DNA of 8,470 bases, taken from positions 1 through 8,470 of the forward strand of contig CANKNL010000124.1 of the NCBI GenBank assembly GCA_947483345.1, in the 5' to 3' direction. Positions within the stretch are counted from its first letter, which is position 1, and every line of letters begins with the position of its first letter. Of the stretch, positions 1 through 6,948 are shown piece after piece. The translations under genes were made by a program, and so were the position numbers. The DNA is from Chitinophagaceae bacterium (GTDB lineage: Bacteria; Bacteroidota; Bacteroidia; Chitinophagales; Chitinophagaceae). The notes under the pieces are model-generated. The model made no database searches. It saw only the letters and a list, made by a program, of their open reading frames with translations, and was not told the origin of the DNA.

Positions 1-749
1 AAAAATTCAAACTGGGCAAATGTATGTGCCCCGTCAACCAACACATCAATATTCATTTTCTTTGCTTCATCTGCAATTTTTCGTACAGGCATTTTCTGGC
101 CAATCCAGTTTATCATATGTGTTATTTGTACCAGTTTAGTTTTTGCCGTAAACACATCCGTATATTTTTTTACCAGGTCATTTTCATCTTCGCTGGGCAA
201 ATCCAGATTTACCCAAACCAGTTTTATACCTTCTCTTTTCTCTCTTTGCCGCCAGGCGCCAATCATATTTGGATAATCTTGTTTGGTAAGCACCACTTCA
301 TCTCCCGGTTTTAAATCAATGCCAAATATCACCGTTTCTAAAGCCTCGGAGGCATTGCGGTGCATGGCAATTTCTTCGGCACTACAACCGGCCAATTGGG
401 CCAGGTTTTTACGAAGCTGTTCTCTGCCTGCATCAACAATGCGCCACATAAAATAGCTCGGGGCCTGATTGCTGATGTCGTAATTTGTCTTCATCGCATC
501 GGCAACCGATTTTGGTGCTGGGGCAACGCCGCCATTATTTAAATTAATAAAATTAGGTGCTATGGTATAGGATTGCTGAACATAATGCCAGAAGTCTTCA
601 TCAGTTGCCAAATCTTCGGGTGAAATTGAGTCCACATTTTTTAAAGCCAATTGCAGATCCTTACTCCAGACTGGTTGAAACAGATTGGCTGTTAGGGCCG
701 AAGCAGATAAAAAGCCCATTTTATGCAGAAAAGACCGACGATTACTCAT
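1..749 (-). CDS. Tat-exported aminotransferase class V-fold PLP protein (isopenicillin-N-epimerase-like), C-terminus cut by window edge
   Basis: Reading the minus strand from ATG 749-747 gives 249 open codons to the window edge without a stop. The N-terminus MSNRRSFLHKMG matches the twin-arginine motif (R-R-x-F-L), followed by a modest hydrophobic stretch to about residue 25, so export of the folded protein is expected. The mature part carries features of the class V aminotransferase / isopenicillin-N-epimerase-like family: INLNNGGVAPAP near residue 70, HRNASEALE, PGDEVVLTKQDYPNM, and VDGAHTFAQ, where D239 should contact the PLP pyridine nitrogen and H242 follows it. The PLP-binding lysine would lie further on and cannot be checked. 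About 150 C-terminal residues are probably missing, judging from family length (roughly 400-430). Members may be epimerases, desulfurases or lyases, so the substrate is unknown. It is divergent from cphA, with a 196-base gap. The fold call is confident; the reaction is not. Confidence 0.88.
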   Translation of the reverse strand, partial: MSNRRSFLHKMGFLSASALTANLFQPVWSKDLQLALKNVDSISPEDLATDEDFWHYVQQSYTIAPNFINLNNGGVAPAPKSVADAMKTNYDISNQAPSYFMWRIVDAGREQLRKNLAQLAGCSAEEIAMHRNASEALETVIFGIDLKPGDEVVLTKQDYPNMIGAWRQREKREGIKLVWVNLDLPSEDENDLVKKYTDVFTAKTKLVQITHMINWIGQKMPVRKIADEAKKMNIDVLVDGAHTFAQFEF

Positions 750-846
750 GTATGTGAATTTAGTTACGATTGTTACTGAATACAATGTACAAATTTTGTT
801 TTTTGTAAAGCAAGATGATTTTGGTAATTTCCCTTTTATGATAAAT

Positions 847-854
847 CAAAATTA
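847..854 (-). promoter_or_regulatory. Candidate -7 element for the exported PLP protein gene
   Basis: On the minus strand 854-847 reads TAATTTTG, an exact match to the Bacteroidota -7 consensus TAnnTTTG. It would give a leader of roughly 90 bases before the ATG at 749. No TTG sits at the usual 17-23 base spacing upstream, and such matches are expected by chance in AT-rich DNA, so the call is weak. On the plus strand, TTTG at 795-798 and TGATTTTG at 816-823 are 17 bases apart and could serve cphA with one mismatch; that is weaker still. Confidence 0.22.
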
Positions 855-890
855 GAAACTCAAAAATCAAAAAGTGTTGGCACTGACTGA

Positions 891-915
891 TTTTGACTTT
901 TGCTTTTTGACTTTT
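891..915. repeat. Short direct repeat upstream of cphA
   Basis: TTTTGACTTTT occurs at 891-901 and again at 905-915, a 14-base period, 30-55 bases before the cphA ATG. In addition TCAAAAAG at 867-874 is the reverse complement of CTTTTTGA at 903-910, so the cphA leader could form a weak AT-rich hairpin. This may be simple low-complexity sequence; no function can be assigned. Confidence 0.4.
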
Positions 916-945
916 TAATTACCGAAATACCAAACTGTTCTATTT

Positions 946-3567
946 ATGAAGATTATTGAAATTAAAGTTTTAAAGGGACCTAACTACTGGAGTGTACGCC
1001 GTACTAAGCTGATACAGATGAAACTGGATCTGGAAGAAAAAGAAAAAATGCCAACCAATGCCATACCCGGTTTTAGGGAACGGCTGGAATCCATGATTCC
1101 TTCATTAATTGAACACCGATGCAGTGTAGGTAAGCCGGGTGGTTTTTTTGAACGGGTAGATGAAGGTACCTGGATGGGTCATGTGATTGAACATATTGCA
1201 CTGGAAATACAAACTTTAGCAGGTATGGATACCGGCTTTGGCCGCACAAGAGGAACCGGCAAAGATGGCGAATACTATGTTTGTTTTAGTTATATGGAAG
1301 AAGATGCAGGTATTTATGCTGCCAAGGCTGCAGTAAAAATTGCACATGCATTAATTTTTGAAGAACCCTATGATCTGGATACAGATATTCAGCAATTAAG
1401 AGAGATACGCGAAGATACCAGACTCGGTCCCAGTACAGGTTGCATAGTAGATGAAGCCGCCAAAAGAGGTATTCCCTATATTCGGTTAAATAAACATTCA
1501 CTGGTACAGTTGGGTTATGGCGTGCATCAAAAAAGAATAAGGGCCACCATTGCCAGCACTACCGGCAATATTGCCGTTGATATCGCCTGTGATAAAGAAG
1601 AAACTAAAAATTTATTGGATGCTGCCGAAATTCCGGTACCCAAAGGTGATGTGGTTAGAACGGAAGAAGGATTGCAAGCTGTTATTGATAAAATAGGTTA
1701 CCCCATTGTTATTAAACCAATTGATGGCAACCATGGTAAAGGCAACACTACCAATATCATTAACTGGGAACAGGCCTTAAAAGCCTTAGCAGCAGCAAAA
1801 GAATACGGGCGCAGTGTAATAGTTGAAAAATATATTACCGGTTTTGATTTCAGGATACTGGTCATTAATTATAAATTTATTTGTGCAGCCTTACGCACAC
1901 CTGCGGCTGTAACCGGTGATGGGAAAAATACGATCCAGTATTTGCTTGACGAAGTAAATAAAGACCCAAGACGTGGTTATGGACATGAAAAAGTATTAAC
2001 CCAGATTACCATTGACCAGTTTACACAAAAAATGCTGGATGATATTGGCTATACATTAGAAACCATTCCCAAAAAAAATGAATTGGTATTATTAAAACCT
2101 ACGGCCAATCTTTCTACGGGTGGTACCAGCACCGATGTTACCGATGAGGTACATCCGGCCAACATCATTATGTGTGAGCGGATAGCCAAAATTATTGGAC
2201 TGGATATTTGTGGTATTGATATTATGGTGAATGATTTAAGATCGCCGGTAAAAGAAAATGGCGGTGCCATTTTGGAAGTAAATGCAGCACCGGGCTTTCG
2301 TATGCATATAGATCCTTCGGTTGGTTTACCGCGTAACGTGGCTGAACCAGTTGTTGATATGCTTTTTCCAAAAGGCAGCGCCGGTAATATCCCCATCATA
2401 GCTATTACAGGAACAAATGGCAAAACAACCACTACCCGTTTAACTGCGCATATTGTAAAAACAGCCGGCTATAAAGTGGGCTACACCACCAGCGATGGTG
2501 TTTATATTCAAAACCAATTGATGATGAAAGGCGATTGTACCGGACCGGTATCTTCTACTTTTGTTTTAAAAGACCCCACTGTAGATTTTGCTGTACTTGA
2601 ATGTGCCAGAGGCGGAATTTTAAAAAGCGGACTGGCTTTTCAGAATTGCGATGTTGCCATTGTTACCAATATCAGTGCCGATCATATTGGTTTGGGTGGT
2701 ATTGATTCGATGGAGCAGATGGCAAAAGTAAAAGCGGTGGTTCCCGAAACAGTCTTTAAACATGGCTATGCCATTTTAAATGCCGAAGATGACCTGGTGT
2801 ATGCGATGCGGGATGGGCTGACCTGTAATATTGCTTATTTTAGTATGGATGAAAATAACCCCAGAATAAAAAAGCATTGCAAAGCCGGCGGATATGCGGC
2901 CGTGTTTGAAAATGGATACATCACCATCATGAAAGGGACCTGGAAAATAAGGGTGATTAAGGTCAATGATGTACCGTTAACCTATGGAGGCAAAGCCGTA
3001 CATAATATTATGAACTGCCTGCCGGCAGTTTTAAGTACTTATTTTTGGCGCAATATCGAAATTGAAGATATCAGGCTGGCCTTACAAACCTTTATTCCTT
3101 CATCTACGCAAACCCCGGGAAGACTGAATTTGTTTCAGTTTAAGCATTTTCAGTTTTTGGTTGATTTTGCCCATAATCCTGCCGGACTGGAATTACTCTG
3201 TGATTTTGTAAGCAAACTTGAAGGTGAACCTAAAGTGGGTATCATCAGCGGCACCGGCGACAGAAGAGATGAAGACATAAAAGAATTAGGCAGAATTTCG
3301 GGCAGACATTTTGATGAGATCATCATCCGCCAGGATAAACACCTGCGTGGACGCACAGCAGAAGAAATTGTTCAATTGCTGGTGGATGGTATTAATGAAA
3401 CAAAAACCAAGGCTATTCCCATAGACATCATTTATAATGAAAAGGAAGCCATCATGCATGCCTATAATACCGCAAAGCCAGGATCATTAATTACCATTAT
3501 GTGTGATGTGGTAACTGAGGCATTAGATTTGATTAAAGGATTAAAGGAAGAGGAAGATGCAGTATAG
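946..3567 (+). CDS. cphA: Cyanophycin synthetase
   Basis: This 873-residue cytoplasmic enzyme is predicted to make cyanophycin (multi-L-arginyl-poly-L-aspartate), a nitrogen storage polymer, by ATP-driven addition of Asp to the backbone and Arg to each side chain. The length fits CphA1-type enzymes. Domains in order: an N domain (about 1-160) with H57-R-C-S and an H79-x-x-E82-H83 motif; an ATP-grasp domain (about 210-475) with K257, the glycine-rich loop D260-G-N-H-G-K-G and the Mg-binding ILEVNAAPGF (E444, N446); and a Mur-ligase-like domain from about 480 with the P-loop GTNGKTTTT (K493), NISADHIG (D579, H580), TPGRLNLF and DFAHNPAG (H743), then SGTGDRRD near 770. All motifs are intact and no frameshift is seen. 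No cyanophycinase (cphB) or isoaspartyl dipeptidase gene is in the window. The ATG at 946 begins the conserved MKIIEIKVLKGPNYWS, which supports this start; no clear ribosome site precedes it. Confidence 0.95.
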   Translation: MKIIEIKVLKGPNYWSVRRTKLIQMKLDLEEKEKMPTNAIPGFRERLESMIPSLIEHRCSVGKPGGFFERVDEGTWMGHVIEHIALEIQTLAGMDTGFGRTRGTGKDGEYYVCFSYMEEDAGIYAAKAAVKIAHALIFEEPYDLDTDIQQLREIREDTRLGPSTGCIVDEAAKRGIPYIRLNKHSLVQLGYGVHQKRIRATIASTTGNIAVDIACDKEETKNLLDAAEIPVPKGDVVRTEEGLQAVIDKIGYPIVIKPIDGNHGKGNTTNIINWEQALKALAAAKEYGRSVIVEKYITGFDFRILVINYKFICAALRTPAAVTGDGKNTIQYLLDEVNKDPRRGYGHEKVLTQITIDQFTQKMLDDIGYTLETIPKKNELVLLKPTANLSTGGTSTDVTDEVHPANIIMCERIAKIIGLDICGIDIMVNDLRSPVKENGGAILEVNAAPGFRMHIDPSVGLPRNVAEPVVDMLFPKGSAGNIPIIAITGTNGKTTTTRLTAHIVKTAGYKVGYTTSDGVYIQNQLMMKGDCTGPVSSTFVLKDPTVDFAVLECARGGILKSGLAFQNCDVAIVTNISADHIGLGGIDSMEQMAKVKAVVPETVFKHGYAILNAEDDLVYAMRDGLTCNIAYFSMDENNPRIKKHCKAGGYAAVFENGYITIMKGTWKIRVIKVNDVPLTYGGKAVHNIMNCLPAVLSTYFWRNIEIEDIRLALQTFIPSSTQTPGRLNLFQFKHFQFLVDFAHNPAGLELLCDFVSKLEGEPKVGIISGTGDRRDEDIKELGRISGRHFDEIIIRQDKHLRGRTAEEIVQLLVDGINETKTKAIPIDIIYNEKEAIMHAYNTAKPGSLITIMCDVVTEALDLIKGLKEEEDAV

Positions 3568-3621
3568 TGCTACATTGCATTATGCACAAACTAAAATATC
3601 AAAACATACTAAAAAATTCGT

Positions 3622-4776
3622 TTAATTCATCTGATCTATTTTTTCCTGTAAAGACACCGCATTTTTTGAGTTTAAAACTTTAAGTTCATTCACCATCTGC
3701 TGTGCTTTTATTTTATTATTTTGGCGTATGAACAGAAGGCCAAGATAATAACGGCTGTTCTCGTTCTTATTGTTAAGATCAATCGCTTTCTTAAAGCTTG
3801 CTTCTGCCAGTTGGTCTTCCTCAATCTTATAATAACTATACCCAAGCTCAACAAAAGCAACAACATAATTTAGATCAACCTGTATCGCTTTTTTTAAATA
3901 CGGTATTGCTTCATTGTATTTTGCCAAACTATTAAGGCAATATCCAACGCCATAATTGGCTTTGCGTTCATCGGGATTTATTTCAAGGGCTTTATTGTAC
4001 CAGTTCATTGACTCTTTCATATCCTTTTTATTATCCCGGTAAACTTCTCCAATACCGTTATAAGCTATATGGCTTTTAGGGGCAACTTCTATTGCTTTTT
4101 TGAAGTATGTTATAGCGTCATCATTCTGCTTCAGCTTACTGCATGCAAAACCTATCTCCAGATAAGTATTTAAATAATCCTGTTTATATTCAAGCGATTT
4201 AAACAGGCTGTTTTTTGCATATTCGTACTGGTTGAGCCCATTATGGCAATATCCCTTACGGTACCAGTACAGGTAATTTTCAATAAACTTTCCTTTCGAT
4301 TCTTCAGCAGCTTCATATTTGACAAAATACATCAGTGCATTTTCTTTTTCCATTTTATCATAAGCAATATATCCCAGCTGTTTATAAGCAAGCCCATAAT
4401 CAGGTTTTAGCTTAATAACTTTGTTGTATGCATGTATAGCAGAATCTGACAGGCCTGTTTTTTCAAAAGCATAACCCAGTTCAAAAAACAACTTGGGTAT
4501 ATTAGACCATTCAACCCTCACTTTCCTCAATGTTTCAATTGCGCCCGAATAATCTTTCAAGTCATTCTGGCACCACCCTATTCCGTAAAGTGCTTCAGTA
4601 AATCCAGGTTTAAGCTGCACTGCTTTTTTAAATTTATCAATTGCGGCACTGCTCTTTCCTACCTCTTTTAATTTTATGCCTTCGTTATATAAACTGGTGG
4701 CATCCTGAGCATTTACTAAAGCAGACGTAAAAATGAATATTGTAAATATTTTAATCCAGTGCATATGTTTTTCCAT
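3622..4776 (-). CDS. Secreted tetratricopeptide-repeat protein, function unknown
   Basis: The 384-residue product begins with a Sec signal peptide (charged start, hydrophobic IKIFTIFIFTSALVNA, likely cut after A23), so it is probably periplasmic or at the outer membrane. From residue 25 to about 372 it is almost wholly TPR: I count about ten consecutive 33-41 residue units with typical small and aromatic positions (for example LGY, A-I-x-x-F-K-K-A-I, ending in P or N), followed by a short tail. The fourth unit has a longer linker containing KYEAAEESKGKF. There is no catalytic domain, lipobox or C-terminal sorting domain. TPR solenoids bind proteins, so a scaffold or assembly role is possible, but nothing nearby names a partner. 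ATG 4776 is used; M5 (4764) would also leave a good signal peptide. TATCTTTA at 4790-4783 upstream is one base off the -7 consensus but lacks a -33 partner. It is convergent with cphA, 54 bases apart. Confidence 0.85.
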   Translation of the reverse strand: MEKHMHWIKIFTIFIFTSALVNAQDATSLYNEGIKLKEVGKSSAAIDKFKKAVQLKPGFTEALYGIGWCQNDLKDYSGAIETLRKVRVEWSNIPKLFFELGYAFEKTGLSDSAIHAYNKVIKLKPDYGLAYKQLGYIAYDKMEKENALMYFVKYEAAEESKGKFIENYLYWYRKGYCHNGLNQYEYAKNSLFKSLEYKQDYLNTYLEIGFACSKLKQNDDAITYFKKAIEVAPKSHIAYNGIGEVYRDNKKDMKESMNWYNKALEINPDERKANYGVGYCLNSLAKYNEAIPYLKKAIQVDLNYVVAFVELGYSYYKIEEDQLAEASFKKAIDLNNKNENSRYYLGLLFIRQNNKIKAQQMVNELKVLNSKNAVSLQEKIDQMN

Positions 4777-4816
4777 TAAAATTAAAGATATGGGTTAAAT
4801 TAGACTTATCCGACTA

Positions 4817-4849
4817 CGGGGTATTTAACCTCGGGGCTGTTAATTGCCT
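4817..4849. repeat. Imperfect two-copy repeat between the TPR gene and the tRNA promoter
   Basis: CGGGGTATTTAACCT at 4817-4831 is followed directly by CGGGGCTGTTAATTGCCT at 4832-4849; both share CGGGG, then TTAA, then CCT. It lies in the divergent gap between the TPR gene and the tRNA-Gln promoter and could be a pair of regulator half-sites, or chance. The GC-rich blocks stand out against the AT-rich gap. Confidence 0.3.
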
Positions 4850-4860
4850 TTAAAAATACA

Positions 4861-4892
4861 TTTGGCACAATTTTTTACAACCCTTATTTTTG
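4861..4892 (+). promoter_or_regulatory. Bacteroidota-type promoter of tRNA-Gln
   Basis: TTTG at 4861-4864 (-33 element) and TATTTTTG at 4885-4892 (exact match to TAnnTTTG, -7 element) are separated by 20 bases, inside the known 17-23 range. Transcription should begin a few bases after 4892, giving a 5' leader of about 25 bases before the mature tRNA at 4924. It is one of the best-formed promoters in the window and supports assignment to Bacteroidota. Confidence 0.75.
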
Positions 4893-4923
4893 CACTCCCG
4901 ATAAAAAATTGAGGTGGTAATCT

Positions 4924-4994
4924 TGGGTTATGGTGTAAAGGTAGCACAACAGATTTTGATTCTGTTTGTCAAGGTTCGAATCCTTGTAACCCAA
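4924..4994 (+). tRNA. tRNA-Gln (anticodon TTG, reads CAA)
   Basis: The 71 bases fold as a complete cloverleaf. The acceptor stem is TGGGTTA (4924-4930) with TAACCCA (4987-4993), with discriminator A4994. The D stem is GTGT/GCAC (4933-4936, 4944-4947), with GG in the loop. The anticodon stem is ACAGA/TCTGT around loop TTTTGAT, placing anticodon TTG at 4956-4958. The variable loop is TTGT, and the T stem is CAAGG/CCTTG around TTCGAAT. The U1-A72 closing pair is usual for bacterial tRNA-Gln. The 3' CCA is not encoded (CAA follows the discriminator), so it must be added by nucleotidyltransferase. The gene stands alone between its own promoter and terminator. Confidence 0.97.
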
Positions 4995-4995
4995 C

Positions 4996-5025
4996 AAAAG
5001 GAACTGAGCAATCGGTTCCTTTTTT
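4996..5025 (+). terminator. Intrinsic terminator of tRNA-Gln, possibly bidirectional
   Basis: AAAAGGAAC (4996-5004) pairs with GTTCCTTTT (5015-5023); T5005-G5014 and G5006-C5013 can extend the stem to 11 pairs around a six-base loop, and the T tract runs to 5025. It begins one base after the tRNA discriminator. On the minus strand the same hairpin ends in TTTT then GTT, 75 bases beyond the pafA stop, so it could also end pafA transcription. I see no better terminator between 5026 and 5099. Confidence 0.88.
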
Positions 5026-5099
5026 GTTTTGGCAAAGCGTTCAAAAGGGGAATTCACTTTTTCAGCGCTCTTCCTCTTTTGGCCTCCCTTAGCCGATTT

Positions 5100-6722
5100 T
5101 TACTTAATCACTTCTGCAATCACCTTCCCCACACTTCCACTCGGCATTTGTATCTGCAACATGGCCGCCAGAGTTGGTGCAATATCTGTCATATACACTT
5201 CACGGTTGCTTTTGCCTGGTTTAATCTTCCAGCCAAACCAAACCAATGGAATATGAGCATCGTACGGGTTCCATAAACCATGGGTGGTACCTTTATTTCC
5301 ACCATCAAAATAACCGGGCATAAAAGTAAATTGAATATCGCCACTGCGTTTGGGATTATACCCGTTTTTCATCATTTCCTTTTGTGGCTGTGGCAATGCT
5401 GTTTGTTCAACATCCTCGGTTACAAATGCGGTAACAATATAGGGTTTTTGTTTTAGTGTTTTGATCAATAATTTTTTGATAGCATCCAAATCTTTCCCCT
5501 GCCTTTCTATTGAATCTGTGTTGAGATAAATCTGGTAATTCATGATTGCCAGAACGGCTTTTTTTATCCCGAAATTCGTTTCAACTATTTGATTCAATTC
5601 GTTTGCAATGCCTGATTCACTAACGGTTCCACCAGGTATACGATGTTCCTGTAAAAACCCCGGAATATGCGCCACGCCATGATCGGCGGTTAAAAAGAAA
5701 AGATAATTGCCAACCCCAAATTTTAAATCGAGATAGGTTAAAAAATCGGCAATGTCTTTATCAAGCCTTAAATAAGTATCTTCAATTTCAATTGAGTTTG
5801 GCCCAAAATTATGGCCAATGTAGTCGGTAGAAGAAATACTCACTGCCAAAAAATCTGTAACGGATCCCGTTCCCAAACCTTCGTTAGTGATGGCCATTTT
5901 AGCAAAATCAAGGGTGTACGTATTTGCAAAAGGAGTTGTTTTAAAAGATGCGTATTTATCTGCAGCACCAATAGCAGAAAGTTTATGCGGAAAAACCACG
6001 CCTTTTTCGCCCTTAATATTATTTTCATATGATTTATCATCGGCTGTACTTAAATCATATTTATTCATTGGTAACAAGGGGTTCCAGTCTTTGCTCATGT
6101 AATCTGCAGGATAATCTTTGTCATTAAAATTGTCAACCCATTGAGGTAATTTACTCATGTAGTATGAACTGCTTATCCACTTACCCGGCTTATCATCGTA
6201 CCAATAAGCTGCATTTGCGCTATGCCCAGCGGGTAAAATGGCTCCCCGGTCTTTTAATGCAATACCAATTACCCGGCTTTTAAAATTGTTACTCAGGCGC
6301 AGTTCGTCGGTAATGGTTGTGGTCCATAAATTCTTCGGACTCATAAAACCAGCTTTGGTATTACTGCCTACAGTTGTAGCAGTTGAATCATCAGTACAGT
6401 AAACAGAACTGCCAGTCGTTTTATCAAACCAGTTATTACCTACCACACCATTGATAGCCGGTACACTGCCCGTGTAAACACAACTATGCCCAACTGCCGT
6501 ATATGTTGGCACATAAGGTATCATGGCATTGTCGTTACTGAAACCCTGTTTTAACAGGCGCTTAAAACCATTGGCACCGTACAGATCTCCGTATTTGTAT
6601 AAAAAATCCCAACGCATCTGATCAACAACCAACCCGACAACTATTTTGGGTTTTGCTGCTTGTGCAAACCCAACAGTAGTTAAAAAACAAAAAAGTAGAA
6701 TAAAAGATAATTTATAACGCAT
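5100..6722 (-). CDS. pafA: PafA-type alkaline phosphatase (phosphate monoesterase), periplasmic
   Basis: The 540-residue product is predicted to release phosphate from organic monoesters in the periplasm. The N-terminus MRYKLSFILLFCFLTTVGFAQ is a Sec signal peptide. Numbered from ATG 6722, residues matching those known in Elizabethkingia PafA are all present: metal ligand D34 (VVDQMRWD), nucleophile T75 (PTYTAVGH), N96 (GNNW), K157 and R159 (LKDRGAILPAGH), D300 and H304 (STDYIGH), D347 and H348 (TADHG), and H481 (GTTHG). The K/R pair and N96 separate the PafA-like monoesterases from NPP-type diesterases of the same superfamily. Length agrees with the family (about 540-550). A start at TTG 6740 would add six residues, but that codon lies inside the promoter -7 element, so ATG 6722 is chosen. 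PafA in other Bacteroidota is made even when phosphate is ample; no Pho-type site is evident here. Single-gene unit. Confidence 0.93.
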   Translation of the reverse strand: MRYKLSFILLFCFLTTVGFAQAAKPKIVVGLVVDQMRWDFLYKYGDLYGANGFKRLLKQGFSNDNAMIPYVPTYTAVGHSCVYTGSVPAINGVVGNNWFDKTTGSSVYCTDDSTATTVGSNTKAGFMSPKNLWTTTITDELRLSNNFKSRVIGIALKDRGAILPAGHSANAAYWYDDKPGKWISSSYYMSKLPQWVDNFNDKDYPADYMSKDWNPLLPMNKYDLSTADDKSYENNIKGEKGVVFPHKLSAIGAADKYASFKTTPFANTYTLDFAKMAITNEGLGTGSVTDFLAVSISSTDYIGHNFGPNSIEIEDTYLRLDKDIADFLTYLDLKFGVGNYLFFLTADHGVAHIPGFLQEHRIPGGTVSESGIANELNQIVETNFGIKKAVLAIMNYQIYLNTDSIERQGKDLDAIKKLLIKTLKQKPYIVTAFVTEDVEQTALPQPQKEMMKNGYNPKRSGDIQFTFMPGYFDGGNKGTTHGLWNPYDAHIPLVWFGWKIKPGKSNREVYMTDIAPTLAAMLQIQMPSGSVGKVIAEVIK

Positions 6723-6737
6723 ATTAATCTGTTTTGA

Positions 6738-6772
6738 CAAAGATACCTGTTAAGATATTAAATATTACCAAA
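6738..6772 (-). promoter_or_regulatory. Bacteroidota-type promoter of pafA
   Basis: On the minus strand TTTG (6772-6769) and TATCTTTG (6745-6738, exact TAnnTTTG) are 23 bases apart, the upper end of the known spacing. The start of transcription should fall near 6731-6735, leaving only about 10 bases of AT-rich leader before ATG 6722 and little room for a ribosome binding site. This decides the start codon of pafA. Confidence 0.65.
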
Positions 6773-6787
6773 CAGCAAGTCATGCTA

Positions 6788-6822
6788 TTGTTATGCATTT
6801 TGCATGCAATGCCTTAAATTTG
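6788..6822 (+). promoter_or_regulatory. Candidate promoter of the alpha-oxoamine synthase gene
   Basis: TAAATTTG at 6815-6822 is an exact TAnnTTTG match. TTG at 6788-6790 is 24 bases upstream, one base beyond the usual range; TTTG at 6799-6802 is too close. Transcription from here would leave a leader of about 125-130 bases before ATG 6957. The spacer contains a perfect 10-base palindrome (separate entry). Confidence 0.5.
6800..6809. promoter_or_regulatory. Palindrome within the promoter spacer, possible operator
   Basis: TTGCATGCAA is a perfect 10-base palindrome placed between the candidate -33 and -7 elements. Around it TGCAT (6794-6798) and ATGCA (6804-6808) also form an inverted repeat. 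Such placement fits a repressor site, but no regulator is known and a 10-base palindrome can occur by chance. Confidence 0.3.
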
Positions 6823-6842
6823 CAGCCTCACCCCAATTCCTG

Positions 6843-6910
6843 TTCACTGGATGTTTTAGGGCAGGACTTACCGGTGGGAATGTTCTGAAAAAATAGTGAC
6901 GTTAGCTGCC
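6843..6910 (+). other. Possible structured leader RNA ahead of the alpha-oxoamine synthase gene
   Basis: The leader is less AT-rich than the other gaps. TCACT (6844-6848) can pair with AGTGA (6895-6899), enclosing an inner hairpin CAGGAC (6862-6867) with GTTCTG (6882-6887, one G-U pair) and a 14-base loop. Alternatively GGCAG (6860-6864) can pair with CTGCC (6906-6910); this excludes the inner hairpin, as expected of a switch. I could not match it to any riboswitch class I know. Stems of 5-6 pairs are short and may arise by chance. Confidence 0.25.
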
Positions 6911-6920
6911 AGGGCTGACA

Positions 6921-6948
6921 AAATCTTAAATCGTAAATCTAAAATCTA
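6921..6948. repeat. Four 7-base tandem repeats (AAATCnn) just before the start codon
   Basis: AAATCTT, AAATCGT, AAATCTA and AAATCTA follow each other without gaps, and a degenerate fifth unit (AACTACG) runs to one base before ATG 6957. The A-rich, unstructured tract covers the position of a ribosome binding site; such tracts may aid initiation in Bacteroidota, where Shine-Dalgarno sites are weak. Confidence 0.6.

Noticed and set aside
24..757. Three small plus-strand reading frames (24-314, 360-542, 557-757)
   Set aside because: They lie antisense to the exported PLP protein, whose minus-strand frame stays open over the whole interval and shows family motifs; their translations are Cys/His/Phe-rich nonsense.
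2049..2432. 127-codon minus-strand reading frame inside cphA
   Set aside because: It is antisense to the conserved ATP-grasp and P-loop region of cphA and has no recognisable protein features.
3568..3621. Terminator between cphA and the TPR gene
   Set aside because: Only a weak TGCATTATGCA inverted repeat without a T tract is present; no convincing stem was found.
4914..5276. 120-codon plus-strand reading frame
   Set aside because: It runs through the tRNA-Gln, its terminator and the antisense of the pafA C-terminus, so it cannot be a real gene.
6723..6740. TTG start for pafA at 6740
   Set aside because: The codon is part of the exact -7 promoter element, and the six extra residues precede an already complete signal peptide starting at ATG 6722.
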